Position numbers and translations under genes: made by a program
Assembly: GCF_001685025.1 (NCBI RefSeq)
Contig: NZ_MAYU01000021.1
Location: 248,001 to 312,000, forward strand
DNA from: Bacillus sp. FJAT-27225
GTDB taxonomy: Bacteria; Bacillota; Bacilli; Bacillales; Cytobacillaceae
Direction: 5' to 3'
Length of the DNA: 64,000 bases
Shown here: positions 26,273 through 34,650 of the stretch, piece after piece
Layout of the letters: each line of letters starts with the position of its first letter
How positions within the stretch are numbered: the stretch's first letter is position 1
The notes under the pieces: generated by a model
Told to the model about the DNA's origin: nothing
The model's database searches: none
Seen by the model: the letters and a program-made list of their open reading frames with translations, nothing else

Positions 26273-26491
26273 ATTGGTCCCCTTCTCTCTGTTTAGTATC
26301 CTTATAGTTTCTACATGAGCAATCCATTTTCCTTCAAATTCAGAAAAGTCTTGCAGAAACCATTATAGCATCTCCTGTTATTGCCGTAAAAAATCGTTGC
26401 TATAAGATAGTATTCATAACTTTGTTGAAGGACATTCCAATGTACGCTTCGGAAGATAAATAACAGTCTTAGCGATGAAGTTTAGGATAAG

Positions 26492-26531
26492 GCAAAAAAG
26501 ACGGCAAATATCAAATATCTGCCGTCTCTTT
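26492..26531 (-). terminator. Terminator of mhqR
   Basis: AGACGGCA / TGCCGTCT stem (26499-26506/26520-26527), extended by ATAT pairs, with AAAAAA at its left, a U-tract on the minus transcript. Confidence 0.85.
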
Positions 26532-26541
26532 TTGCCTATAC

Positions 26542-26982
26542 TTAGTATTTCCCGGATGGTATACCCAATCTCTTCAAAAGGTCGATGGCCTGGCTGCGCT
26601 CTTCCTCAGAAATACGTGACATTATTTCGTGTATATTTTGTTCATGGCTTGGGAATACCTCTTCGATAAAACTTTTACCCTTATCTGTGATTTGCGCAAA
26701 CGTAACCCTTCTGTCAGTAGGGCAGGCAACGCGCTGAAGCAGCCCTTTTTGCTCCAATTTGTCAACTACATACGTGATGCTTCCGCTCGCTATCAGGATT
26801 TTACTTCCAATTTGCTGCATTGGCTGGTCGCCTTTATGATAAAGAAGTTCAAGAACAGCAAATTCAGTTGGATTTAATCCATTCTCTTGGATAAGCTTGT
26901 TTACTTGCTCGTTAATTGCTTTAAAGGCCCTTGATAGAACAATATATAGCTTCAGCGATTGTGCAACAGAGTCTTTTTCCAT
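26542..26982 (-). CDS. mhqR: MarR-family repressor MhqR
   Basis: 146 aa from ATG 26982 after AAAGGATG; an ATG three codons earlier is too close. MarR winged-helix: LNPTEFAVLELLYHKGDQPMQQIGSKILIASGSITYVVDKLEQKGLLQRVACPTDRRVT. The family, the clpE neighbourhood and, above all, a near-consensus MhqR operator just upstream (27012-27029) point to MhqR (YkvE), the quinone/catechol-responsive repressor of dioxygenases and azoreductases. The operator position predicts autoregulation. I see no redox-active Cys in a conserved position: the single Cys lies in the wing. Confidence 0.85.
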   Translation of the reverse strand: MEKDSVAQSLKLYIVLSRAFKAINEQVNKLIQENGLNPTEFAVLELLYHKGDQPMQQIGSKILIASGSITYVVDKLEQKGLLQRVACPTDRRVTFAQITDKGKSFIEEVFPSHEQNIHEIMSRISEEERSQAIDLLKRLGIPSGKY

Positions 26983-27011
26983 TATAATCATCCTTTGTTG
27001 TTTAATGTACG

Positions 27012-27029
27012 TATCTCGAATTCAAGATA
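27012..27029. promoter_or_regulatory. MhqR operator
   Basis: TATCTCGAATTCAAGATA is a 16/18 symmetric dyad and matches the MhqR site I recall (TATCT-cgaattcg-AGATA). It starts 30 nt upstream of mhqR and 208 nt upstream of the divergent exporter gene. Confidence 0.75.
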
Positions 27030-27195
27030 ATTATAATAAATTTGACTTGTACTGTCAAATCACGGTAGTAGAAAAACTGGCATCACCCAGAATTGTCGGC
27101 GAATGCCATAGTTGTTCTTATTTGTTAGAATTGTATAGACCTATACTTGCCTATTAGCAAATAAACAGTTATTCCATCTTTGTGATTTTAGGATT

Positions 27196-27213
27196 ATTCT
27201 ATAGTTATAGAAT
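27196..27213 (+). promoter_or_regulatory. Perfect palindrome before the exporter gene
   Basis: ATTCTATA-GT-TATAGAAT, 8-bp arms, ends 6 nt before the ribosome binding site AGAGGAG (27219-27225). It differs from the MhqR dyad, so a second regulator or an mRNA hairpin is possible. Confidence 0.45.
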
Positions 27214-27236
27214 TAGACAGAGGAGTTCGGTATATC

Positions 27237-28460
27237 ATGACTACACAGGCTGCATCTGCCGTTAAGAGACAAACTGCCCCCGAGGCGACTACTTACAGAA
27301 TTTTATTCGTTATTAGCATTTGCCATTTATTGAATGATGCAATTCAGTCGGTTGTACCTGCTATGTTTCCAATCCTGGAGAAGTCACTTGGCTTAAGTTT
27401 TACACAGCTTGGGCTAATCGCCTTTTCCCTTAATATGATTTCCTCTGTTATGCAGCCTGTTGTCGGGCAGGCTACTGATAAGAGGCCCCTTCCGTACGCG
27501 CTTCCGATAGGGTTAGCCTCTTCAATGGCGGGTGTCCTGGGGCTTGCCTTTGCACCAAACTTTGCGCTAATAATACTTTCGGTCATCTTTATAGGGATTG
27601 GTTCTGCTGTCTTCCATCCGGAAGGATCAAGGGTCGCATACATGGCTGCCGGACCGAGAAGAGGTCTTGCCCAATCAATCTATCAGGTAGGCGGAAATTC
27701 CGGGCAAGCCCTGGCCCCTTTGATAACCGCTCTCGTGCTGGTGCCTTTCGGGCAAAAGGGGGCTGCCTGGTTTGCTATTGTCGCCGGACTCGCTGTCCTT
27801 CTGCTCGTTTATATTGCACGGTGGTATACAGGCAGACTTGAAAGCGCAAAAAGGGCATTGGGCGGAAAAAAACGGGCTGAGGTTCATTCCAAGCCCCTGT
27901 CTAGAACTGTAAAGCTTGCTTTATTGTTTATCCTGCTGCTAATTTTTGCGCGTTCCTGGTATATTTCTGGAGTTACGAATTTCTATGCGTTTTTTGCAAT
28001 TGAGAAATATGGATTCTCGATTCAGGAAGCCCAGTATCTGCTTTTCTCATTTCTGGTAGCTGGTGCTATAGGTACATTTTTCGGCGGCCCGCTTGCTGAC
28101 CGTTTCGGGAGAAAAAAGGTGATAGCCGGGTCTATGCTTGCGGCTGTCCCTTTTTCAATCGCTATTCCATTTCTGCCTCCATTGGCTGCCTTCCTATGCC
28201 TGCTAATTAATGGATTCATTTTAATGACGAGCTTTTCTGTCACAGTCGTCTACGCCCAAGAACTTGTCCCGGGGAAAATCGGCCTCATGTCTGGTCTAAC
28301 TGTCGGCCTTGCTTTTGGAATGGGCGCGATTGGATCAGTAGGACTCGGATATGCTGCCGATTGGGCAGGCTTGAAGGAAATGATTACAGCGTTAGGGTTC
28401 CTGCCTTTATTGGGGCTAATCTCGCTGTTATTGCCGCCAGATGAAACTGTGTCGCAATGA
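27237..28460 (+). CDS. fsr: MFS exporter, fosmidomycin-resistance (Fsr) type
   Basis: 407 aa, about 12 membrane helices. ISICHLLNDAIQSVVPAMFPIL in helix 1 and FIGIGSAVFHPEGSRVAYMAA in helix 4 are hallmarks of the Fsr branch, with YQVGGNSGQALAPL in helix 5 and motif A variant DRFGRKKVI between helices 8 and 9. Exports fosmidomycin-like compounds in Enterobacteria; the native substrate here is unknown. ATG 27237 follows AGAGGAG at 11 nt. The gap shared with mhqR holds an MhqR operator and a separate palindrome, so induction by toxic aromatic compounds is a reasonable guess. Confidence 0.88.
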   Translation: MTTQAASAVKRQTAPEATTYRILFVISICHLLNDAIQSVVPAMFPILEKSLGLSFTQLGLIAFSLNMISSVMQPVVGQATDKRPLPYALPIGLASSMAGVLGLAFAPNFALIILSVIFIGIGSAVFHPEGSRVAYMAAGPRRGLAQSIYQVGGNSGQALAPLITALVLVPFGQKGAAWFAIVAGLAVLLLVYIARWYTGRLESAKRALGGKKRAEVHSKPLSRTVKLALLFILLLIFARSWYISGVTNFYAFFAIEKYGFSIQEAQYLLFSFLVAGAIGTFFGGPLADRFGRKKVIAGSMLAAVPFSIAIPFLPPLAAFLCLLINGFILMTSFSVTVVYAQELVPGKIGLMSGLTVGLAFGMGAIGSVGLGYAADWAGLKEMITALGFLPLLGLISLLLPPDETVSQ

Positions 28461-28521
28461 AACGTGAATTAAATTATTTTAAAAGGTTTGTCGACTATGC
28501 CTAAGTTAACAGACAAAGAGG

Positions 28522-28556
28522 GGGTTTGGGATGGTCTCATTCCGAACCCTTTTGAA
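28522..28556 (+). terminator. Terminator of the fsr gene
   Basis: GGGTTTGGGA / TTCCGAACCC stem with two G-U pairs and an 8-nt loop, then TTTTG. Confidence 0.65.
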
Positions 28557-28560
28557 TTCT

Positions 28561-28953
28561 AGAATCTTCCTATAAAAATAAACTCTCTCAAATATACTGT
28601 TAGGCCATGTCTGGACTTCTCCATATCCAGTTGGCCAACTTCTTCCCGTTCGAGGAAGCGAAAGTAAGCAGAATACTTCAGTACTTCACCTGCAGTGCAC
28701 AAATTATTTTAAAGGGAATTCAATAACACTTCATATAATTCGGGATCAATTATGGAATAGAAATACTACAATTTATTATTTAATTGAGAATGCCAATATA
28801 CTTTTGCCTTCTATTGAAAAAATAACATGGATCGATGGACTGAATCCTTGCTGCTAAAAAAAGGTGGGTGTTTGTTACCTGTAAATCATATATAATTTTA
28901 GATGTTAAGCCCGTTCCAATAATAGAAAAGAATGAATATGGAGGAAAAGATTG
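28561..28953. other. Non-coding gap before the PhnA-like gene
   Basis: About 390 bases. It includes imperfect dyads around 28602-28665 (GGCCA ... TTGGCC and TCTGGA ... TCCAG) and is otherwise AT-rich. No convincing gene, riboswitch or repeat relative was recognised. Confidence 0.4.
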
Positions 28954-29292
28954 ATGGATAAACTGCCTAACTGCCCGAAATGCAATTCTGAATATACATA
29001 CGAAGATAGCCCAATGCTTGTTTGCCCGGAATGCGGACATGAATGGACACTTGAATCCGAAGCGGAAGAAAATGAAGAAAAGGTATTCAAGGATGCGAAT
29101 GGAAACATTCTGCAGGACGGGGACACTGTTTCTGTGATCAAAGACCTTAAAGTAAAAGGCAGCTCATCTGTATTGAAGCAAGGAACAAAAGTGAAAAACA
29201 TCCGCCTAATAGACGGAGACCACGACATAGATTGTAAAATCGAAGGCTTCGGGCCAATGAAGCTGAAATCAGAGTTTGTCAAAAAAATCTGA
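28954..29292 (+). CDS. PhnA/YjdM-like zinc-ribbon protein
   Basis: 112 aa from ATG 28954, 9 nt after GGAGG (a TTG directly before is also possible). N-terminal zinc ribbon with Cys7, Cys10, Cys24 and Cys27 (NCPKC ... CPECGHEW). It is followed by the PhnA domain: [41 protein letters not shown], ending [13 protein letters not shown]. This is the full family length. Despite the name, a role in phosphonate use is not supported by the neighbourhood. Cytoplasmic; the function is unknown. Confidence 0.9.
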   Translation: MDKLPNCPKCNSEYTYEDSPMLVCPECGHEWTLESEAEENEEKVFKDANGNILQDGDTVSVIKDLKVKGSSSVLKQGTKVKNIRLIDGDHDIDCKIEGFGPMKLKSEFVKKI

Positions 29293-29633
29293 TTGACTGC
29301 CCCTGAAGCATGTAATCCTGTGCAGCATATTGAAAGCCAAATCGGCCAAATAGTTGTGGGAATTGCCAGATATAGAATCACTCGAGATATCTGATTTCTT
29401 TCAAAGGAAATATTAAAAATTCTTTTAATTTTTTTGTTAATTGAGTGGTTTTCCTCGGGAACCATAGTCTGTATTGACATCGTTTCATCCTCTACTTATG
29501 TGAAATGTTGCCAAGGGCGTGAAATGGCAGTACATTAGATTTTAGCAATACGTTGCAACAAAAAAGGATGGTAGCTAACCAGTCACCTGGCAGGCCCATC
29601 CTTTAGTTTCGCTATTTTATTAGGGTAATCCTT
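29293..29633. other. Gap between convergent genes
   Basis: 341 bases. It holds an AT-rich hairpin followed by T7 (about 29410-29435), possibly terminating the PhnA-like gene, and the hemerythrin terminator (29561-29604). Nothing else seen. Confidence 0.45.
29561..29604 (-). terminator. Terminator of the hemerythrin gene
   Basis: AAAGGATGG / CCATCCTTT stem (29563-29571/29596-29604) with an additional internal dyad in the loop and AAAA at the left, i.e. U-tract on the minus transcript. Confidence 0.75.
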
Positions 29634-30161
29634 CTAAATTTCCTGGATGCGGCGATGAAGTTCGGACTTTTCATCTTCCGAGAGCATCCGCTGTGCCATT
29701 GGGAACAGTACATTTTCTTCCTTGGCAAAATGCTCTGTCAAAGTATAGTATGCTTCTTTGATTTTATTGGCAAGTACTATGATTTCTTCAATCGTAAAAT
29801 TTTTATCCTCATTCCCTGTTGCAGCAAGATAATTGCCAATCAGTGCTTTAGCCCGGTCATGCTCGTATTCCATGACAGCAATCGGCCCTGAAGTACGGCC
29901 AATATACTGTTCCATCATTTCAAACAAGACACCCTCTTCCCTGTCCGAATGAGGGCCAAGATCGGAAATAAATTCCTGGGTCTTACTTGTTAATCCTTTG
30001 AAGTTTTCTTGAACCTCAACTTCCGCTTCAATCAGATTAACCAGCTTTAGTAACCCTTCAAGTTGGGCCAGTAGAGGAGGATGCTCATTTTTCAATTGCT
30101 CCAATCCCTCACACAATTCAACTGTTCCCATACCTCTTAATGCACTCATACACCCGCTCAT
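29634..30161 (-). CDS. Hemerythrin-like (HHE) protein
   Basis: 175 aa. The di-iron ligands of the HHE fold recur at the expected places: KNEHPPLLAQL, LGPHSDREEGVLFEMM, VMEYEHDRAKALIG and LTEHFAKEENVLFPMAQRML. The N-terminus contains a CMSALRGMGTVELCEGL stretch with two cysteines. Such proteins bind oxygen or nitric oxide or repair iron centres. ATG 30161 follows AGGAAGGGG at 8 nt. A consensus Fnr box lies 68 nt upstream, which fits an oxygen/NO-related role. It is a single-gene unit with its own terminator. Confidence 0.88.
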   Translation of the reverse strand: MSGCMSALRGMGTVELCEGLEQLKNEHPPLLAQLEGLLKLVNLIEAEVEVQENFKGLTSKTQEFISDLGPHSDREEGVLFEMMEQYIGRTSGPIAVMEYEHDRAKALIGNYLAATGNEDKNFTIEEIIVLANKIKEAYYTLTEHFAKEENVLFPMAQRMLSEDEKSELHRRIQEI

Positions 30162-30228
30162 TTTATTTACCCCTTCCTACATAGTGTTTTGATTTGATTT
30201 TAGTATAAGCGGCTCAGTATGCATCTGT

Positions 30229-30244
30229 TGTGATGAACGTCACT
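30229..30244. promoter_or_regulatory. Fnr box
   Basis: TGTGA-TGAACG-TCACT follows the Bacillus Fnr rule TGTGA-N6-TCAC(A/T). It lies 68 nt upstream of the hemerythrin gene and 125 nt upstream of the divergent 113-aa gene. A second half-site TCACA follows at about 30256. Confidence 0.6.
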
Positions 30245-30368
30245 AGACAGAAAAACGTCACAAATACCCTGTTCGAGTGAAATTTTCAAAAAACTTTAAC
30301 ATTTTCTTAAACATTTCTATAAGGACAGCACATATAATTTAGGTAAGACCTTAAAGGGAGGGACGAGG

Positions 30369-30710
30369 ATGAATTTTCCATATTACAGAGAGTTTTACCC
30401 AACTGCAATGATGCAGATTGGCGCTAATGATTCAGCCATCTTAAAAGACACATGCTTTGGAGGTACTGAATCCACCCATTGGCTGATTGCCCTGCAAGAG
30501 GAAAAAATTGAGCTTCCGGAAGATTATTGCCATTGGAAGGTTGTTGTTTATACAGCGGATGCTGACGGCGCCTTTAATTGGGAGATGCCTTATTACACAT
30601 CGTCTTTGTTCGATACACTTGAGTCCGCAATTGAACTTGCCCAGCGTTATCAGCAATGTGGAAGTAACGACCAGCTTTGTACAATGGAACAAAATACAAA
30701 AATAAGTTAA
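30369..30710 (+). CDS. Hypothetical protein, 113 aa
   Basis: ATG 30369 directly follows GGGAGGGACGAGG. Soluble; N-terminus MNFPYYREFYPTAMMQIGANDSAI, then THWLIALQEEKIELPEDYCHWKVVVYTADADGAFNWEMPYYTSSLFDTLESAIELAQRYQQ. No family recognised. It contains four Cys without a clear metal motif. It is divergent from the hemerythrin gene and shares the intergenic region with the Fnr box, so it may belong to the same oxygen-linked response; this is only positional inference. Confidence 0.7.
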   Translation: MNFPYYREFYPTAMMQIGANDSAILKDTCFGGTESTHWLIALQEEKIELPEDYCHWKVVVYTADADGAFNWEMPYYTSSLFDTLESAIELAQRYQQCGSNDQLCTMEQNTKIS

Positions 30711-30854
30711 ACCCTCAGTGTTTTCCCCTTCATGCTTCACCTCTTTTAACCTCCATTGTGAATTCCTATACATAGCTTGAAAATAGTGTAAACACTCCCA
30801 ATTTAAAATTCAAATCTTTTTCTCCATTATTTGACGATCAGCGGAGACAGAAAG

Positions 30855-31030
30855 CGAGACAAAGTGTCCTGTTAAAAGTTCGTTCAATTTAATCAACGCC
30901 AGACACGAGTCCATTTGTCCACTAAACCGTTGTTCGTAGATTAATCGGCGCTCGTCACGAGCCCATTTGTCCACTAAACCGTTGTTCGCGCATTACCGTC
31001 GGTAAACACGAGGGACACAGTCCACTATTT
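30855..31030. repeat. Degenerate tandem repeat, period 51-52 bp
   Basis: Two units match at 32 of 33 positions: CACGAG(T/C)CCATTTGTCCAC and onward (30904-30936 and 30956-30988), 52 bp apart. A third start CACGAG at 31007 continues with a diverged GGACACAGTCCAC. A degenerate copy precedes (about 30860-30903). It sits in the 425-base gap between the 113-aa gene and the fix operon. No coding frame. Confidence 0.7.
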
Positions 31031-31087
31031 TAAGACTAATTTAAATTGACACTGTTTAAGGTTAACCAAGAACCTTATCTTACAAAG

Positions 31088-31112
31088 AAAAGCTGCCCAA
31101 ATGGACAGCTCT
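31088..31112 (-). terminator. Terminator of fixABCX
   Basis: AGCTGCCC / GGACAGCT stem (31091-31098/31103-31110, one mismatch) with GAAAA on the plus-strand left, giving UUUUC on the minus transcript. Confidence 0.7.
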
Positions 31113-31135
31113 TGTCATAACTTCTATTCAAATTT

Positions 31136-31420
31136 CTATGCGAGCCTAAAGACAATTCCGTGGCCGCCCTTTGGGTATTCCCATTTAATATTTTGGTATG
31201 GGCAGCCAATCCGGCAGCTGCCGCATTCATGGCAGCCTTCATAGCCTACCTGCATCCGTGTCCCTTCCCACTTATACACCTCGGCAGGGCAGAATACGGT
31301 ACATAGTTTATCCGGGCATTTTGTCGCACAAATGTCTGTGTCCAAAACGGTCAAATGGGATTTTGTATCACATTTGAAGCGAAGCAGATATTGTTTTTCT
31401 TCGAGTGTTTTAGTTGACAT
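31136..31420 (-). CDS. fixX: Ferredoxin-like protein FixX
   Basis: 94 aa from ATG 31420, after GGCGGTG and overlapping the fixC stop as TAATG. Two clusters of cysteines: CATKCPDKLCTVFCP (31-44) and CHECGSCRIGCP (63-73). The second binds a 4Fe-4S centre as in FixX and ETF-QO C-termini. NIKWEYPKGGHGIVFRLA is the conserved FixX ending. It transfers electrons between the ETF (FixAB) and FixC. Last gene of fixABCX. Confidence 0.93.
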   Translation of the reverse strand: MSTKTLEEKQYLLRFKCDTKSHLTVLDTDICATKCPDKLCTVFCPAEVYKWEGTRMQVGYEGCHECGSCRIGCPYQNIKWEYPKGGHGIVFRLA

Positions 31421-32715
31421 TATTTCACCGCCTTCCATGCACGATAGACATCCTGAAGCACCTTGAACGTACCGCGTTCACTGGTGATGCTCTTCATGAT
31501 TTCTTTTTGCTTGTCGCGTTTAGGGGTACCATCAACTGTGAAGAATTTGCTCATCGCCTGGTTCATCATTGGTACATATTCCTTAAAATATTGCGGGTAC
31601 TTTTCAAATGTATGCGCCGCATCCTTGTACTTTTCCAAGTCCTTCATAATAAAGCTTCCATACAGGGCGTCACGGTAGCTATTCAAGCTTGCCTCGCTAT
31701 AATTATCGCGGGCTTTCGCCTGGATAATTGCCTCAGCAGCCAACTTTCCTGAATACATCGCCATATTTGACCCCTCGCGATGGATGGCATTGACCAGCTG
31801 GGCAGCGTCCCCTATTACGACCACACCATTGCCTGCTACCTTCGGAACCGACCTAAAGCCGCCTTCCGGAATCAAGTGAGCAAGATACTCCGCGGATTCC
31901 CCGCCTTCTAGCATCGGCCTGACCATCGGATGTGTCTTAAGGTAATCCAGCAGGTCATACGGTTTTAATTTTGCTTTAATCATGCTTGATAACGTAGTCC
32001 CTACACCAATGTTGAGGCTATCCTTATTTGTATACAAGAAAGCAGTTCCGAGATTTCCTTTAGTAGAATCTCCGAAGATTTCGATTGTACAGCCTTGGTT
32101 GCCTTCAAGATTAAAGCGGTCATTTATCTTATCTTTTGGAAGATTGATCACTTCCATAACAGTCAATGCCACTTCATCCGGGCGGAATTCCTTATGGAAG
32201 CCAAGCTGCTTTCCGAGCAGCGAGTTAACACCGTCAGCAAGGACGACCACGTCTGCGTACACATCCCCGTCCGGCCTGTCTGTTCGGACACCGACCACTT
32301 TACCGTTTTCAACAATGCACTCTGTTACAACTGTTTCATTGATTAGCAAAGTTCCCTGTTCGACAGCCTTCTGGGCAAACCATTGATCGAATTGGGCCCG
32401 CAAAACTGTAAAATTATTGTAAGGCTCCTGGGCCCATTCAAGGCCCTTATATCCAAAGGAAACAACTGATTCCTTATCCATCATCCAGAACCTTTGCTCA
32501 ACGACAGGGCGCTCAAGCGGAGCCTCCTTCCAAAATTCAGGAATCAGCTCTTCTGTTTGCTTCCTATACAGCACGCCGCCCATGACGTTTTTAGCACCAG
32601 GATACTCACCCCGTTCAATCAGCAATACATTCAGGCCGCCTTTAGCACAGACTAACGCACAAGCAGTACCCGCTGGGCCGGCGCCGACTACGATTACATC
32701 AAACTTTTCAGGCAT
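31420..32715 (-). CDS. fixC: FixC, ETF:quinone oxidoreductase-like flavoprotein
   Basis: 431 aa from ATG 32715, with GGCGGTG 9 nt upstream and an 8-nt overlap with fixB; a GTG four codons earlier overlaps that site. FAD-binding DVIVVGAGPAGTACALVCAKGG at the N-terminus, GEYPGAKNVMGGVLY, then VLADGVNSLLGKQLG and VVIGDAAQLVNAIHREGSNMAMYSG as in ETF-QO/FixC. Passes electrons to the quinone pool and, in bifurcating FixABCX, shares NADH electrons between quinone and ferredoxin. Membrane-associated. Confidence 0.93.
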   Translation of the reverse strand: MPEKFDVIVVGAGPAGTACALVCAKGGLNVLLIERGEYPGAKNVMGGVLYRKQTEELIPEFWKEAPLERPVVEQRFWMMDKESVVSFGYKGLEWAQEPYNNFTVLRAQFDQWFAQKAVEQGTLLINETVVTECIVENGKVVGVRTDRPDGDVYADVVVLADGVNSLLGKQLGFHKEFRPDEVALTVMEVINLPKDKINDRFNLEGNQGCTIEIFGDSTKGNLGTAFLYTNKDSLNIGVGTTLSSMIKAKLKPYDLLDYLKTHPMVRPMLEGGESAEYLAHLIPEGGFRSVPKVAGNGVVVIGDAAQLVNAIHREGSNMAMYSGKLAAEAIIQAKARDNYSEASLNSYRDALYGSFIMKDLEKYKDAAHTFEKYPQYFKEYVPMMNQAMSKFFTVDGTPKRDKQKEIMKSITSERGTFKVLQDVYRAWKAVK

Positions 32716-33739
32716 AACTGATTTCACCGCCCTTTTGATTCCGGATCTGTTTAAATTGCTCAGTCAGTTTAGGAACAATCTCAAGTGCGTCCCCTACAAT
32801 TCCGTAAGTGGCCACATCAAAAATTGGTGCATTCGGGTCCTTGTTGATTGCAATAATCACCTCGGAGTTCTTCATTCCTACCACATGCTGGATTGCACCC
32901 GAAACGCCAATCGCAAAATAGATTTTAGGCGTTACGGTTTCCCCCGTCTGGCCTATTTGCAGTGAATGCGGGAGCCAGCCTGCTTCGACGACATCCCTTG
33001 TTCCGCCGACGGTCGCGCCTATCGTATCCGCGAGCTCGTATAGCATCTGGAAGTTCTGGTAATCTCCCATTCCCTTGCCGCCGCAAACGATGACATGGGC
33101 ATCTGCGAGGTTTGCATTATTTGTTATGTCATTCACAATTTTAAGCACTTTTGTCCGCATTTCTTCTTCAGACAAATTAATCTTTTCTTCAATGATCCGG
33201 CCCGGCCTAGAAGAATCAGGTTCTAGCGCCTTCATTACCTTCGGCCTTACAGTTGCCATCTGCGGCCTATGTTTTTTACAAAGAATGGTTGCCATAATAT
33301 TGCCTCCGAAAGCAGGCCGGCTAGCCTCGAGAAGCCTGTTCGAGAGGTCTACATCAAGCATCGTTGTATCCGCTGTGAGCCCTGTATTCAAATCCGTAGC
33401 CACAGCGCTGGCAAGGTCCTTCCCGTTTGGCGTAGCTCCGTAAAGAAAAATTTCCGGCTTGTATTTTTCAGCAAGCATGATGACGCCCTTCATGAATGAT
33501 TCCGTACGATAATGTTTCAGGACAGGGTGGTCAATCACATACACTTCATCTGCTCCATGTGCAACCACCACTCGGGAGAGCGATTTTACCCCTTCCCCAA
33601 GTAAAACCCCTGCAAGCGGTACTTCGAGTTTATCAGCCAGTTTCCTTCCTGCTCCGAGCAGCTCCAGGGAAACTCCCTCAATATGCCCGTCTGCTGCTTC
33701 TATAAAAACCCAAACTCCTCTATAATCATCTAAATTCAT
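32708..33739 (-). CDS. fixB: Electron transfer flavoprotein alpha subunit FixB
   Basis: 343 aa from ATG 33739, 6 nt after AGGAGG (a GTG one codon earlier is also possible). N-terminal ETF domain (GVWVFIEAADGHIEGVSLELLGAGRKLA; LYGATPNGKDLASAVATDLNTGLTADTT) and C-terminal FAD domain with VCGGKGMGDYQNFQMLYELADTIGATVGGTRDVVEAGWLPHSLQIGQTG and YFAIGVSGAIQHVVGMKNSEVIIAINKDPNAPIF. Pairs with FixA. A bifurcating type is suggested by company with fixC and fixX, not by a residue check. Confidence 0.95.
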   Translation of the reverse strand: MNLDDYRGVWVFIEAADGHIEGVSLELLGAGRKLADKLEVPLAGVLLGEGVKSLSRVVVAHGADEVYVIDHPVLKHYRTESFMKGVIMLAEKYKPEIFLYGATPNGKDLASAVATDLNTGLTADTTMLDVDLSNRLLEASRPAFGGNIMATILCKKHRPQMATVRPKVMKALEPDSSRPGRIIEEKINLSEEEMRTKVLKIVNDITNNANLADAHVIVCGGKGMGDYQNFQMLYELADTIGATVGGTRDVVEAGWLPHSLQIGQTGETVTPKIYFAIGVSGAIQHVVGMKNSEVIIAINKDPNAPIFDVATYGIVGDALEIVPKLTEQFKQIRNQKGGEISYA

Positions 33740-33766
33740 CACAATCCTCCTATCCCATTCGGTGTT

Positions 33767-34591
33767 TTAATTTGCGGCAGTAGGCATCAGCAAATCTTTC
33801 TTCTCCATCAGCAAGCTCATAAGTTCACTGACCTGAGCATCGGGAGTGCCTTCAAGTTTCTTGCCGCCGTCCGGCTTTGGCGGTGTGAACATTTTTCCGA
33901 CAATGGTGGGTGATCCTTTAAGCCCCAATTGTGTCCGGTCAACGTGTTCAAAATCACTGACTGCCCAAATGACAGGCTCATATCTGGCTGCTCTAATCAT
34001 ATTTGGCAGCGGTGAATACTCTATTTCATTGATTTCTTTTTCAACTGTCAGGAGGCACGGGAGCTGAGCCTGAATCAATTCATGCCCCTTTGTCTGTTTC
34101 CTTTTCAATAAAATCGTTTTTTCCTTCAAATTCACTTCAGGAACTTCAATGACATTTGTAACAGGCGGGATATCAAGTCTCCTTGCGATTCCAGGACCTA
34201 CCTGGCCTGTATCGCCGTCAATGGCATGCTTGCCGCAAATGATCAGATCAATGGGCAGTTCCTTGCTGATTTTTTCGAGTGCTTTTGATAGGGCATAGCT
34301 TGTAGCCAATGTGTCCGCACCGGCAAATGCACGGTCCGATATTAAATAGCCCCTGTCAGCGCCAATTTCAACACTGCGTTTTATAACAGATGTCGCTTGC
34401 GGCGGCCCCATTGACAGAACGGATATTGTCCCCCCGGTCAATTTCCTGATCTTCACCGCTTCCTGGACAGCATGTGCGTCGTAAGGATTAAGGATAGCTG
34501 GGGCACTCCTTCGATCAAGCGTGTTTGTCTTCGGGTTAATCTTAATGATTTTTGTATCAGGCACTTGCTTCACACAGACAACAATATGCAT
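33767..34591 (-). CDS. fixA: Electron transfer flavoprotein beta subunit FixA
   Basis: 274 aa; starts MHIVVCVKQVPDTKIIKINPKTN, the standard FixA beginning. NPYDAHAVQEAVKIRK, DLIICGKHAIDGDTGQVGPGIARRLDIPPVTNV and LPCLLTVEKEINEIEYSPLPNMIRA are family blocks. It binds nucleotide/FAD at the FixAB interface. First gene of fixABCX; 27 nt separate it from fixB. A promoter (34651-34678) and a cre-like site (34616-34629) lie upstream, predicting carbon catabolite repression. Confidence 0.95.
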   Translation of the reverse strand: MHIVVCVKQVPDTKIIKINPKTNTLDRRSAPAILNPYDAHAVQEAVKIRKLTGGTISVLSMGPPQATSVIKRSVEIGADRGYLISDRAFAGADTLATSYALSKALEKISKELPIDLIICGKHAIDGDTGQVGPGIARRLDIPPVTNVIEVPEVNLKEKTILLKRKQTKGHELIQAQLPCLLTVEKEINEIEYSPLPNMIRAARYEPVIWAVSDFEHVDRTQLGLKGSPTIVGKMFTPPKPDGGKKLEGTPDAQVSELMSLLMEKKDLLMPTAAN

Positions 34592-34615
34592 GTACTTCCT
34601 TCCCTTCCTAAAAGA

Positions 34616-34629
34616 TGAAAACGCTTTCC
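34616..34629 (-). promoter_or_regulatory. CcpA cre-like site of fixABCX
   Basis: TGAAAACGCTTTCC matches the cre consensus TGWAANCGNTNWCA at all but the last position. It sits downstream of the predicted start of transcription and 25 nt before fixA, a roadblock position. Confidence 0.75.
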
Positions 34630-34650
34630 ATTTTTAATATAAAATTGCAT

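Noticed and set aside
30855-31030. Possible CRISPR array in the tandem repeat
   Set aside because: Spacers are themselves similar and the repeats degenerate; no cas genes; period consistent with a minisatellite.
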